DNA of 64,000 nt, from the NCBI GenBank assembly GCA_031556475.1, contig JAVBSY010000008.1:1-64000 (forward strand), given 5' to 3'. Position numbers and translations under genes: made by a program. The notes beneath the pieces were generated by a model. It searched no databases. It was not told the DNA's origin and saw only the letters and a list, made by a program, of their open reading frames with translations. Shown one piece after another: positions 53,178-61,117 of this stretch. Numbering within the stretch: position 1 is the stretch's first letter; the number at the start of each line of letters is the position of its first letter. Source of the DNA: Azoarcus sp031556475. Lineage in GTDB: Bacteria; Pseudomonadota; Gammaproteobacteria; Burkholderiales; Rhodocyclaceae.

Positions 53178-55133
53178 TCATGTTTCACTGTTCACGTGCC
53201 TTGTCGCCACTTCGTCGCCCGACGCGGATGCGACCGTGTCCGGGAGATTCGTGTATTTTCCTGTGTATTTCCGCGCATCGTTTTCTTCCAGGGCCGTCAG
53301 CGGCAACACGATCAGCACCTGGGTTCCGTGCGGCTCCACCGCTTCGACCCGGATCGAGCCGCCGTGTTGCGTAATGATGCGTTGGACAATCGCCAACCCC
53401 AGCCCTGTTCCCTTTGTGCGCGTGGTGAAAAACGGCTCGAATATCTTGTCGTGGATCGACGGCGGAATGCCGTCGCCATCGTCGGCGATCATGATCTGCA
53501 CGGCGGGGCGCGACTCGAACAGCAGCGGCTGGATGTCGATCGAGATGCGGCCCTCTTTCCGGCATGCCGCGATCGCATTGTCGAGCAGGTTATGGAAAAG
53601 TTGCAGCACCTTCGTGCGGTCTGCCTGAATCCGCGGCGGTTGACCGTTCCGCTCGTAGAAAAGCGCGATCGATTTCGCCCTGAGCTTCGGTAGCAGCGAA
53701 ACCTCGGCAATACGGACCGTTTCGGCCAAATCGACCGATTCGATCGACAGATTTTCGGGGCGGGCAAAGTCGAGCATGTCACGCAGGATGTTTTCCATGT
53801 AGTCGACTTGGCCTTGCGCGATTTCGCAACTGTTCTGCAGGCGTCCCGGCCGGCTTCGATGGTGGGTGGCAAGGATGGAAAGATTCATTTTGACCGCCGA
53901 CAGCGCGTTGCGCAGATCGTGCGCGATCATGCTTGCCATGCGCCCCAGCGTTGCCTGTTCGCGACTCTTGGCGGCAGCGTGCAGGGCATCCGCCATGCGG
54001 ATCACCGAAGTTGCGAGTTCGCCGAATTCGTGGCTCACGCCTGCCGGAATCTCGACGTTGCGCTCGCCTGCCGCGATACGGTTGACCGCCTCGATCAAAC
54101 GTTCGATCGGGCGACCCAGATAGCGCGCGCCGAGAACGGTGGTCAGCAGCACCAACAGACAGACCGCGAGCGCCAGAACGACGAATTGCCGCTTGAATTC
54201 GTGCATGCGCAGCCCCGCGTTCTGGCTGGGAATCGCGAAACCGGCCAGGACGAGAAAGGGGTCATCGCCGCTGGCGACCGGCCCGGACAACGAAATGCGG
54301 TGGAAATCTCCGAGCCAGTAGCCGTTGGCGGGGTCGAGCACGAGTTCCGGTGTGTTGTGCGACAGCCAGTGCGTCCATTGATCGTCGATCGGCAACTCCT
54401 CGCTCAGCCGTAACGCCGGTGATCTACGGTCGGCTTGCGGCCGATACACGTAGCGGCCAGCGTAGTCGGTCAGCGCCAGGTGGATACCCTGGATTCCGGA
54501 TTCGAGCGGCGCGGCGAACTGGTCGAGATCGACCGTGATCGCGACCACGCCGATCAATACATGGGCGTCCGAGAAAATCGGCGCCACGAAGTGTAGGTAT
54601 AGCGGTCCTTGTGGAATTCCGTCGCTTTTCGGCGGGCGCAATGGACGTTGCCAGGCCGACAGCACGTCCGCGCCGCGCAGCCCGCCATGTTCTTCGAGGA
54701 AACGTTCCAGACTCGTTTCGATGACGGGGAGATCGATGTCGGTCACGATGTTCTTGTCTTCGCGTCGACTTCGCAAGGCGCGTGGAGAAGCGTTGGCGCC
54801 AAGGCGGATCTGGATCTGCGCATAGGAAATGCGCTCACGCATCATCGCGTCGATCTGGTCGGCGAGCGGCTGCCGGCTGTCGGCGATTTGTCCTTTTGCT
54901 TCCGCCACGACGGCGGAAATGCCGCTTTCGGCGAGCAACGCCAGATCGCCGCGAACCACCGCCACCTGATCCCTGAACAGACGTGCTTCCTGATTGACGA
55001 CGTCGATCACATGCTGCCGCGACAAGTCGAGTATTGCATTGTCGGCGCCGCGTAGCGTCACCAACGCCAGCGTCGCCACCGAAAGCCCGGCGATCAGTGA
55101 AGTGGTGGCGAAAATCTTGGTCGAGATTTTCAT
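53178..55133 (-). CDS. Membrane sensor histidine kinase paired with the sigma-54 regulator
   Basis: A 651-residue kinase. Transmembrane helices at about 7-27 and 317-338 enclose a roughly 290-residue periplasmic sensor domain with a Cache-like layout (FVAPIFSDAHVLIGVVAITVDLD, LTDYAGRYVYRP). A HAMP segment (about 339-390) precedes the phospho-acceptor His405 in IAHDLRNALSAVK. The ATPase domain shows NLLDNA (N box), DDGDGIP (551-557) and TKGTGLGLAI. The start at 55133 was chosen over an upstream frame with no membrane homology. A periplasmic ligand, perhaps an oxyanion, is the likely signal. Confidence 0.92.
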   Translation of the reverse strand: MKISTKIFATTSLIAGLSVATLALVTLRGADNAILDLSRQHVIDVVNQEARLFRDQVAVVRGDLALLAESGISAVVAEAKGQIADSRQPLADQIDAMMRERISYAQIQIRLGANASPRALRSRREDKNIVTDIDLPVIETSLERFLEEHGGLRGADVLSAWQRPLRPPKSDGIPQGPLYLHFVAPIFSDAHVLIGVVAITVDLDQFAAPLESGIQGIHLALTDYAGRYVYRPQADRRSPALRLSEELPIDDQWTHWLSHNTPELVLDPANGYWLGDFHRISLSGPVASGDDPFLVLAGFAIPSQNAGLRMHEFKRQFVVLALAVCLLVLLTTVLGARYLGRPIERLIEAVNRIAAGERNVEIPAGVSHEFGELATSVIRMADALHAAAKSREQATLGRMASMIAHDLRNALSAVKMNLSILATHHRSRPGRLQNSCEIAQGQVDYMENILRDMLDFARPENLSIESVDLAETVRIAEVSLLPKLRAKSIALFYERNGQPPRIQADRTKVLQLFHNLLDNAIAACRKEGRISIDIQPLLFESRPAVQIMIADDGDGIPPSIHDKIFEPFFTTRTKGTGLGLAIVQRIITQHGGSIRVEAVEPHGTQVLIVLPLTALEENDARKYTGKYTNLPDTVASASGDEVATRHVNSET

Positions 55134-55357
55134 GGTGGACGCAATGGCGATATGGTGCAAAACAGAACTCAAGCAAATTAGACACCAGCCTTGGCGGTAA
55201 TACCGATTTTTTTCGCCGTGCCGCCGTTCGGTGGCATGGCACAGATGGAAAGACGGGAAGGCTCTGCGTTTGCGGAATCTTCGCCCGGCTTCCATCGTTG
55301 CCAACAAGCCTCCGAAAATATCCAGAATGTTTATCGTGACGAGCAGCCATTGATCGA

Positions 55358-55420
55358 TTCGTTCAATTGCGCCCGGTTTCGTTGCGATGCCAATTGCACG
55401 TTTCGTTCAATCGTTGCATC
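55358..55420. promoter_or_regulatory. Candidate upstream activator sites for the sigma-54 regulator
   Basis: The hexamer TTCGTT occurs three times in the same orientation, at 55358, 55378 and 55402 (spacing 20 and 24 bp, close to two helical turns each). CAATTG cores lie at 55364 and 55391. The cluster is about 120-170 bp upstream of the -24 element, the normal distance for NtrC-type enhancer sites. The rest of the 526-bp gap (55,134-55,659) holds no convincing gene. Confidence 0.4.
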
Positions 55421-55527
55421 GAAATATTCGCAGTCGGCTTTCAGCTGTATTTTTCCAAAAATGCAACTCAATGATTTTCAGTGAAAAAAACGGAAAACGA
55501 CGGTGATATGTGGACGCGATGATGTCA

Positions 55528-55543
55528 TGGCCCAAGCCTTGCT
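55528..55543 (+). promoter_or_regulatory. Sigma-54 (-24/-12) promoter of the Pcr-like operon
   Basis: The sequence TGGCCCAAGCCTTGCT matches the RpoN consensus TGGCACG-N4-TTGCW with exact spacing: GG at 55529-55530 and GC at 55541-55542. Transcription should begin near 55,554, giving a leader of about 105 nt. The GAFTGA-type regulator encoded divergently supports its use. Confidence 0.8.
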
Positions 55544-55606
55544 TTATCCACCGCAAGCGAAATGAGTATTTGCCACGTGGATCAGCCGTTAAAGCTCGAA
55601 AAGTAC

Positions 55607-55619
55607 GGACACGGTGTCC
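55607..55619. promoter_or_regulatory. Perfect 13-bp palindrome in the operon leader
   Basis: GGACAC-G-GTGTCC (55607-55619) is a perfect palindrome about 55 nt after the predicted transcription start and 41 bp before the ATG. It could be an operator for a second regulator or a small hairpin in the mRNA leader. Confidence 0.4.
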
Positions 55620-55659
55620 TTAGCGAAGCGAGGCTGGACTCGAAAATCAAGGAGCTGAC

Positions 55660-58455
55660 ATGACTCATCGGCGGGAATTCTTAAAGGCGGCGGGCGTTTC
55701 GTCCCTTTCCCTGTTGTTCGGCAATGCGTTCTCGTTCAGCGCATTGGCCGCCACGGACGACCCGATGGCCGCCCACGAGTACAGCGGCTGGGAGGGATAT
55801 CACCGCAATCAATGGTCCTGGGACAAGAAAACGCGCGGCGCGCACCTGATCAACTGCACCGGCGCCTGTCCGCATTTCGTCTATAGCAAGAGCGGCGTCG
55901 TGTTGCGCGAGGAGCAGTCGAAGGATGTTCCGGTCTTCGCCGGTATTCCCGAGTACAACCCGCGCGGCTGTCCGAAGGGCGAATGCGCAACGGACTATCT
56001 GTACGGGCCGCACCGGATCAAATACCCGCTGATCCGCGCTGGCGGACGTGGCGATGGCCGTTGGCGGCGCGCCAGTTGGGACGAGGCGCTGGAGATGATC
56101 GCGAACAAGATCATCGACACGATACGCGATCACGGCCCTGACACCATCAGCGTGTTCACGCCGGTGCCGGCGGTGGCGCCGCTATCCTTCTCGGCTGGAC
56201 ACCGTTTCGCGCATTTCATCGGCGCACATACGCACACTTTCTTCGACTGGTACGGCGACCAACCCCCGGGGCAGACGCAGGTTTGCGGCGTACAGGGCGA
56301 CACGGCGGAAACCGCCGACTGGTTCAACGCCCGGCACATCATCATGTGGGGCGTGAATCCAATGGTGACGCGCATCCCGGACGCACACTACCTGACCGAA
56401 GCGGCGCTGAACGGCGCGAGAATCGTCTGCGTCACGCCGGACTACAACGCCTCGGCGATCAAGGCGGACCAGTGGGTGCATCTGAAGCCTGGCACCGACG
56501 CGGCGTTGGCGCTGGGCATGGTGCAGGTGATCATCAAGAACAAGCTGTACGACGCCGCCAACGTCAAAGAGCAATCCGACCTGCCGTTCCTCGTGCGTAG
56601 CGACAACAAGCGTTTCCTGCGCGAATCGGACGTCGTCGAAGGCGGCAGCGACGCGAAGTTCTACGCCTGGGACAGCAGGACAGGCAAGGCCGTGATCATG
56701 AAAGGCACATGGGGTGACGAACCGGAAAACAAACCGGCGGCGACACCCGCATTCCTCGGCCGCAATACATTGACGTTCCCCAAAGGCTATCTCGAACTCG
56801 GCGCTCTCGACCCCGCATTGGAAGGCAGTTACTCGGTCCGGCTGAGAAACGGAACGAGCGTTCAATGCCGGCCTGTGTTCGACATTCTGAGTGAGCGGGT
56901 AAACAAGGACTTCACGCCGGAGAAAGCCGCCGTGATCACCGGCGTCAATGCGAAAGTCATCGCCCAGATGGCGACCGAATACGCGAAGGCGAAGCCGGCG
57001 ATGATCATCATCGGCGCCGGTACCGGGCATTGGTTCTACGGCGACGTCGTGTTGCGTACCCATCATCTGCTGTCGGCATTGACAGCCAACGAGGGCAAGA
57101 ACGGCGGCGGCGTCAATCACTACGTCGGGCAATGGAAACCGACGCTGCTGCCCGGCGTGGCCGCGCTTTCCTTCCCGCAGGGCAACAACAAGCACCGTTT
57201 CTGCCAGACGACGATCTGGACCCACGTTCATAGCGAGGGTTACGACGGGATGGAAAACGTCGGCATCGATACCGCGAAGTTCCTGAAGAAATCGCTGGCG
57301 ACGCGACAAATGCCGATGTATCCGCGTGACGGCAAGGATCCGAAGGTGATGATCGTCTATCGCGGCAACTATCTGAACCAGGCCAAGGGGCAGAAATACG
57401 TGCTGCGCAACCTGTGGCCGAAGCTCGATCTGATCGTCAACGCCAACATCCGCATGGACACGACGGCGCTGTATTCCGACATCGTTCTTCCTTCCGCGCA
57501 CTGGTATGAAAAGCTCGATCTCAACGTCACCGAGGAACACACCTACATCAACATGACCGAGCCGGCCATCGAACCGATGTGGGATTCCAAGACCGACTGG
57601 GAAATCTTCAAACAGTTGGCGAAGAAGGTCGAGTCGGCGGCGAAGGCGAAAAACCTGGGCAGGTATTACGACGAGCAGTTCAAGTGGGCGCGCGAGCTGG
57701 ACAACCTGTACAACCAGCAGGTCGACAACGGCAAGCTGGAGCGCGAGGAAGACGCGGTGCAGTTCATTCTCGACTCGGCGCCGCAGAGCAAGGGCATCAC
57801 GCTCGACATGATCCGGCAGAACGGCCCGCAGCGCTTCAAGGCCAACTGGACCTCGCCGATGAAGGAGGGCGTTCCCTATACGCCATTCCAGTTCTTCAGT
57901 GTCGACAAGAAACCGTGGCCGACACTGACCGGACGGCAGCAGTTCTACATGGATCACGAGGTTTTCTTCGAAATGGGTGTGGAGCTGCCGATCTATCAGC
58001 CCCCGGTCGATGCCGACAAGTATCCGCTGCGTTTCAACACGCCGCACAGCCGCTACGGCGTGCATTCGACCTTCAAGGACAACGTCCTGATGCTGCGATT
58101 GCAGCGCGGCGGGCCGATGGCCGAAATTTCGCCTGTCGACGCACGTGCGCGCGGCATCCACGACAACGATTGGGTGGAAATGTGGAACGACCACGGCAGG
58201 GTCGTCTGCCGCGTCAAGATCCGCGAAGCCGAACCGGCAGGGCATGTGTCGATGTTCCATACGCCCGAGCTATACATGGATTTGATCGAAGGCGGTTCGC
58301 AAAGCGTGTGTCCGATCCGCCTGCAGCCGACGCAACTCGTCGGCGACTACGGGCATCTGCTGTTCCGGCCGAACTATTACGGGCCGGGCGGCAATCAACG
58401 GGACGTTCGCGTCGAAATGCGCCGCTATACCGACACCATTCCCGGGTCGCTTTGA
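55660..58455 (+). CDS. pcrA: Perchlorate-reductase-like molybdopterin catalytic subunit
   Basis: A 931-residue type II DMSO-reductase-family enzyme. A Tat signal (THRREFLKAAG, Arg4-Arg5, cleavage near residue 30) sends it to the periplasm folded. The [4Fe-4S] site has His62, Cys66, Cys70 and Cys104, the His-first form of this family. Asp200 in FDWYGD is the likely molybdenum ligand; subtracting a 30-residue signal gives Asp170, the PcrA ligand as I recall it. Aromatics Phe194, Phe195 and Trp492 lie where the PcrA substrate gate is expected. Operon order A, B, tetraheme C, D matches pcrABCD. The substrate could also be chlorate, nitrate or another oxyanion. AAGGAG precedes the ATG. Confidence 0.8.
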   Translation: MTHRREFLKAAGVSSLSLLFGNAFSFSALAATDDPMAAHEYSGWEGYHRNQWSWDKKTRGAHLINCTGACPHFVYSKSGVVLREEQSKDVPVFAGIPEYNPRGCPKGECATDYLYGPHRIKYPLIRAGGRGDGRWRRASWDEALEMIANKIIDTIRDHGPDTISVFTPVPAVAPLSFSAGHRFAHFIGAHTHTFFDWYGDQPPGQTQVCGVQGDTAETADWFNARHIIMWGVNPMVTRIPDAHYLTEAALNGARIVCVTPDYNASAIKADQWVHLKPGTDAALALGMVQVIIKNKLYDAANVKEQSDLPFLVRSDNKRFLRESDVVEGGSDAKFYAWDSRTGKAVIMKGTWGDEPENKPAATPAFLGRNTLTFPKGYLELGALDPALEGSYSVRLRNGTSVQCRPVFDILSERVNKDFTPEKAAVITGVNAKVIAQMATEYAKAKPAMIIIGAGTGHWFYGDVVLRTHHLLSALTANEGKNGGGVNHYVGQWKPTLLPGVAALSFPQGNNKHRFCQTTIWTHVHSEGYDGMENVGIDTAKFLKKSLATRQMPMYPRDGKDPKVMIVYRGNYLNQAKGQKYVLRNLWPKLDLIVNANIRMDTTALYSDIVLPSAHWYEKLDLNVTEEHTYINMTEPAIEPMWDSKTDWEIFKQLAKKVESAAKAKNLGRYYDEQFKWARELDNLYNQQVDNGKLEREEDAVQFILDSAPQSKGITLDMIRQNGPQRFKANWTSPMKEGVPYTPFQFFSVDKKPWPTLTGRQQFYMDHEVFFEMGVELPIYQPPVDADKYPLRFNTPHSRYGVHSTFKDNVLMLRLQRGGPMAEISPVDARARGIHDNDWVEMWNDHGRVVCRVKIREAEPAGHVSMFHTPELYMDLIEGGSQSVCPIRLQPTQLVGDYGHLLFRPNYYGPGGNQRDVRVEMRRYTDTIPGSL

Positions 58456-58488
58456 GCCGAGCCGATCCAACCGACAAGGAAACGCATC

Positions 58489-59487
58489 ATGACCAAGATG
58501 ACCACCGCGAAACGGCAGATCGTTTTCATCGCGGACCTGAACAAATGCATCGGCTGCCAGACCTGTACCGTTGCCTGCAAGCGTCTGTGGAGCAGCAATC
58601 CCGGCCAGTCATTCATGTACTGGCGCAACGTCGAAACCGCTCCCGGCGTGGGCTACCCACGCAATTGGGCCGACAAGGGCGGCGGCTGGAAAAACGGCGA
58701 AGTCGTGCATGGGCGCAGGCCGGCGCTGAGCGAGTACGGCGTTCCCTTCGAGTTCGATTACCAGGGCCGATTGTTCGAGGGCAACCCCGGGCGCGTACGT
58801 CCGTCGCCGGCGCCGCGCTGGGCGCCGAACTGGGACGAGGACCAGGGGCAGGGCGAATTTCCCAACAACTATTACTTCTACGTGCCGCGCATGTGCAACC
58901 ATTGCGACAAGCCGGCCTGTCTGGAAGCCTGTCCGAACGATGCCATCTACAAGCGTGTGGAGGACGGCATCGTCGTCATTCACAAGGACAAATGCAAAGG
59001 ATCGCAAAACTGCATCGAAGCCTGTCCCTACGCCAAGCCGTTCTACAACGCGACCGAGGTCAAGGCCAACAAATGTATCGGTTGCTTTCCGCGCGTCGAA
59101 AAAAACGTCGCGCCAGCCTGCGTCGCTCAATGCGTCGGCCGCGCGATGCATGTCGGTTTCATCGACGATACGAACAGCTCGGTCTACAAGCTGGTGCGGC
59201 AATTCAAGGTGGCGCTGCCATTGCATCCTGAATTCGGCACCGAGCCGAACATGTATTACGTGCCGCCCATCCTCGGGCCATCCATGGAGGACGGGCAGGG
59301 GCAACCGACCGGCAAGGCTCGCATTCCCAAGGAACTGCTTGTATCGATGTTCGGCAAGGAAGTCGACCGGGTGCTCGAAGTCTTGCGTGACGAACGCGCC
59401 AAGAAACAGGCGGGTGGCCAATCCGAGTTGATGAACATCCTGATCGGCACACGCAGCGCCGAAATGATGATCTCGCCGCTGACCTGA
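58489..59487 (+). CDS. pcrB: Iron-sulfur electron-transfer subunit
   Basis: A 332-residue ferredoxin-type beta subunit. Four clusters are indicated by Cys20/23/26/30, Cys136/139/144/148, Cys169/175/179 and Cys196/199/211/215. In the third group Ser172 stands where a fourth cysteine would be (NarH has Trp), which predicts one [3Fe-4S] among three [4Fe-4S] clusters, as in NarH and PcrB. It has no signal peptide and should be carried out with the catalytic subunit by its Tat signal. It carries electrons from the cytochrome to the molybdenum site. Confidence 0.87.
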   Translation: MTKMTTAKRQIVFIADLNKCIGCQTCTVACKRLWSSNPGQSFMYWRNVETAPGVGYPRNWADKGGGWKNGEVVHGRRPALSEYGVPFEFDYQGRLFEGNPGRVRPSPAPRWAPNWDEDQGQGEFPNNYYFYVPRMCNHCDKPACLEACPNDAIYKRVEDGIVVIHKDKCKGSQNCIEACPYAKPFYNATEVKANKCIGCFPRVEKNVAPACVAQCVGRAMHVGFIDDTNSSVYKLVRQFKVALPLHPEFGTEPNMYYVPPILGPSMEDGQGQPTGKARIPKELLVSMFGKEVDRVLEVLRDERAKKQAGGQSELMNILIGTRSAEMMISPLT

Positions 59488-59539
59488 CGATCCAGGGCGA
59501 GACCGTTCGATTTCTGCATTCGCGCGCGAGGACGAAAAC

Positions 59540-60265
59540 GTGAATCCAATACATTGGCGCTGGTTGTTGCCATTCCTGCTGCTGCCGGGCTTGTGTCTCG
59601 GGGCTGGCAGTGGGGAAAAGCCGCGTTTCATGGGTGTCAAGGTATGCACCAAGTGCCATTACGATCATGGCGATTCATGGGGAACGACGGTGCATGCGCG
59701 CTCCTTCGACTCGCTGAAACCCGGCGCAAAAGCGGAAGAAAAGCGCAAGGCTGGGCTCGATTCCGCGGTGGATTACACGAAAGATGAAAAATGTCTGGGC
59801 TGCCATACCACTGGATTCGGCGAGGAGGGCGGCTATGCCGTCGGTGCGCCCGCCGATGGTGGCCCAGCGCTCGGCTCGATCGGCTGCGAATCGTGTCATG
59901 GCGCCGGGGGGCTTTTCCGCAATGAACATGGCGATGCGGAATCCCTGTTCAAGAAGGAAGGGAAAAAATCGGCGCGCGGCCGACTCGTCGAGGCTGGACA
60001 GAACTTCGACTACAAGAGCGCCTGTGTACGTTGCCACGACAACTACGAAGGTTCGACCAATCCGTCGGCCAAGGCACCTTTCAGTCCATTCACGCCGAAA
60101 ATCGATGCCAAATACCAGTTCGATTATCGGAAGGCGCTACATTCCATCGGCGACGGAAAGGCAATCCACACGCACTACAAATTGATCGGCGTTTTCGACG
60201 GGGATCCCGTTCCCGTCGAGCGCGCCGAATTCCAGAAAACAGCAATCGATCCGCCCGCCGAATGA
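59540..60265 (+). CDS. pcrC: Periplasmic tetraheme cytochrome c
   Basis: A 241-residue secreted cytochrome with a Sec signal (LLPFLLLPGLCLG) and four CxxCH haem motifs at residues 36-40, 85-89, 116-120 and 162-166. The start is GTG after GAGGA. The arrangement resembles the cytochrome c554-type family to which PcrC belongs (recalled). It replaces the haem b gamma subunit found in selenate, chlorate and ethylbenzene enzymes, and is the strongest pointer to the Pcr type. It probably passes electrons from the membrane quinone pathway to the iron-sulfur subunit. Confidence 0.85.
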   Translation: MNPIHWRWLLPFLLLPGLCLGAGSGEKPRFMGVKVCTKCHYDHGDSWGTTVHARSFDSLKPGAKAEEKRKAGLDSAVDYTKDEKCLGCHTTGFGEEGGYAVGAPADGGPALGSIGCESCHGAGGLFRNEHGDAESLFKKEGKKSARGRLVEAGQNFDYKSACVRCHDNYEGSTNPSAKAPFSPFTPKIDAKYQFDYRKALHSIGDGKAIHTHYKLIGVFDGDPVPVERAEFQKTAIDPPAE

Positions 60266-60285
60266 TCGGGCATCGGGGATAGATC

Positions 60286-60969
60286 ATGCGGAGTACCCAA
60301 GACATCGCAGCAGCGCGATTGGCAATGTATCAACTGCTGGCGCGGGGTTTTTCCTATCCGACGGAAGCTTTCTTTCAGGCACTGGAAAGCGGGGAATACG
60401 GCGAGCACATGCAGGGGGCGGCGGAAACACTGCATTTGGCGCTCGATATCGGGAATCTCGTCAATTCCGAAGGAACAAGCCGTGAGGACCTGGAAACGGA
60501 ATATCTGAAAGCGTTCGAACTGAATATGCCGCGAAAGAGTTGCTCGTTGTACGCCGGCAGCTACCTGCCGGGCACCGAGCGCGGCAGCGTGCTGCTTTCC
60601 GTACGGCGGATATTCGAACAATTCGGCGTCGCCCCAGATCCCGAGCAGGATGAGCCCGCCGATTTTCTCGCCGGTGAACTCGAATTCATGCAATTCCTCA
60701 TCGCCAAGGAATTGCAGGCATATGAAATGAAACGGGATGGCGAGCCTTACCGTCGGGCGCAAAGCGACTTTCTGCAACACCACCTGGCTCTGTGGATTCC
60801 CGCTTTCGCAAAAGCAACCGACGCTTTGCTCGCCGATCCTTTTTATCGCCACTTGGCGGATACGCTAGACCGCTTCATTCGTCATGAGATTGCCTATGTA
60901 GGATCCCATGCGAAAGACCGCACACCCGAGGTCGCCGATTCATCAGTGCCTTCTGCCGCCGCTTGCTGA
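60286..60969 (+). CDS. pcrD: TorD-family assembly chaperone
   Basis: A 227-residue cytoplasmic chaperone of the TorD/NarJ/DmsD group. The N-terminal ARLAMYQLLARGFSYPTEAF, the central EYLKAFELNMPRKSCSLYAGSY-like core and PADFLAGELEFMQFL are family features. It would bind the Tat signal and help insert the molybdenum cofactor. It is the last gene before the operon terminator, 20 bp after the cytochrome gene. Confidence 0.85.
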   Translation: MRSTQDIAAARLAMYQLLARGFSYPTEAFFQALESGEYGEHMQGAAETLHLALDIGNLVNSEGTSREDLETEYLKAFELNMPRKSCSLYAGSYLPGTERGSVLLSVRRIFEQFGVAPDPEQDEPADFLAGELEFMQFLIAKELQAYEMKRDGEPYRRAQSDFLQHHLALWIPAFAKATDALLADPFYRHLADTLDRFIRHEIAYVGSHAKDRTPEVADSSVPSAAAC

Positions 60970-61004
60970 GCAACAACGAAAGACCGAGTACGGAGATGGC
61001 GGCA

Positions 61005-61053
61005 CCCCTGTTCTGGCCGGATTGTGGTTCCGGCCAGGGCAGGGGATTTTTTT
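61005..61053 (+). terminator. Strong terminator of the Pcr-like operon
   Basis: Two nested stems, CCCCTG (61005-61010) with CAGGGG (61040-61045) and GGCCGGA (61015-61021) with TCCGGCC (61029-61035), are followed by seven T (61047-61053). It lies 36 bp after the chaperone gene and closes the operon before the convergent lysS. Confidence 0.88.
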
Positions 61054-61117
61054 CGAGACGAAACTCAGTGATGATGGATCGGCACGCCGAAATTTGCGGC
61101 TGAAGTTCTAATTTGGC

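Noticed and set aside
56182..58260. Long open frame antisense to the molybdoenzyme gene (692 residues)
   Set aside because: Explained by codon bias of the sense gene, which has clear cofactor motifs.
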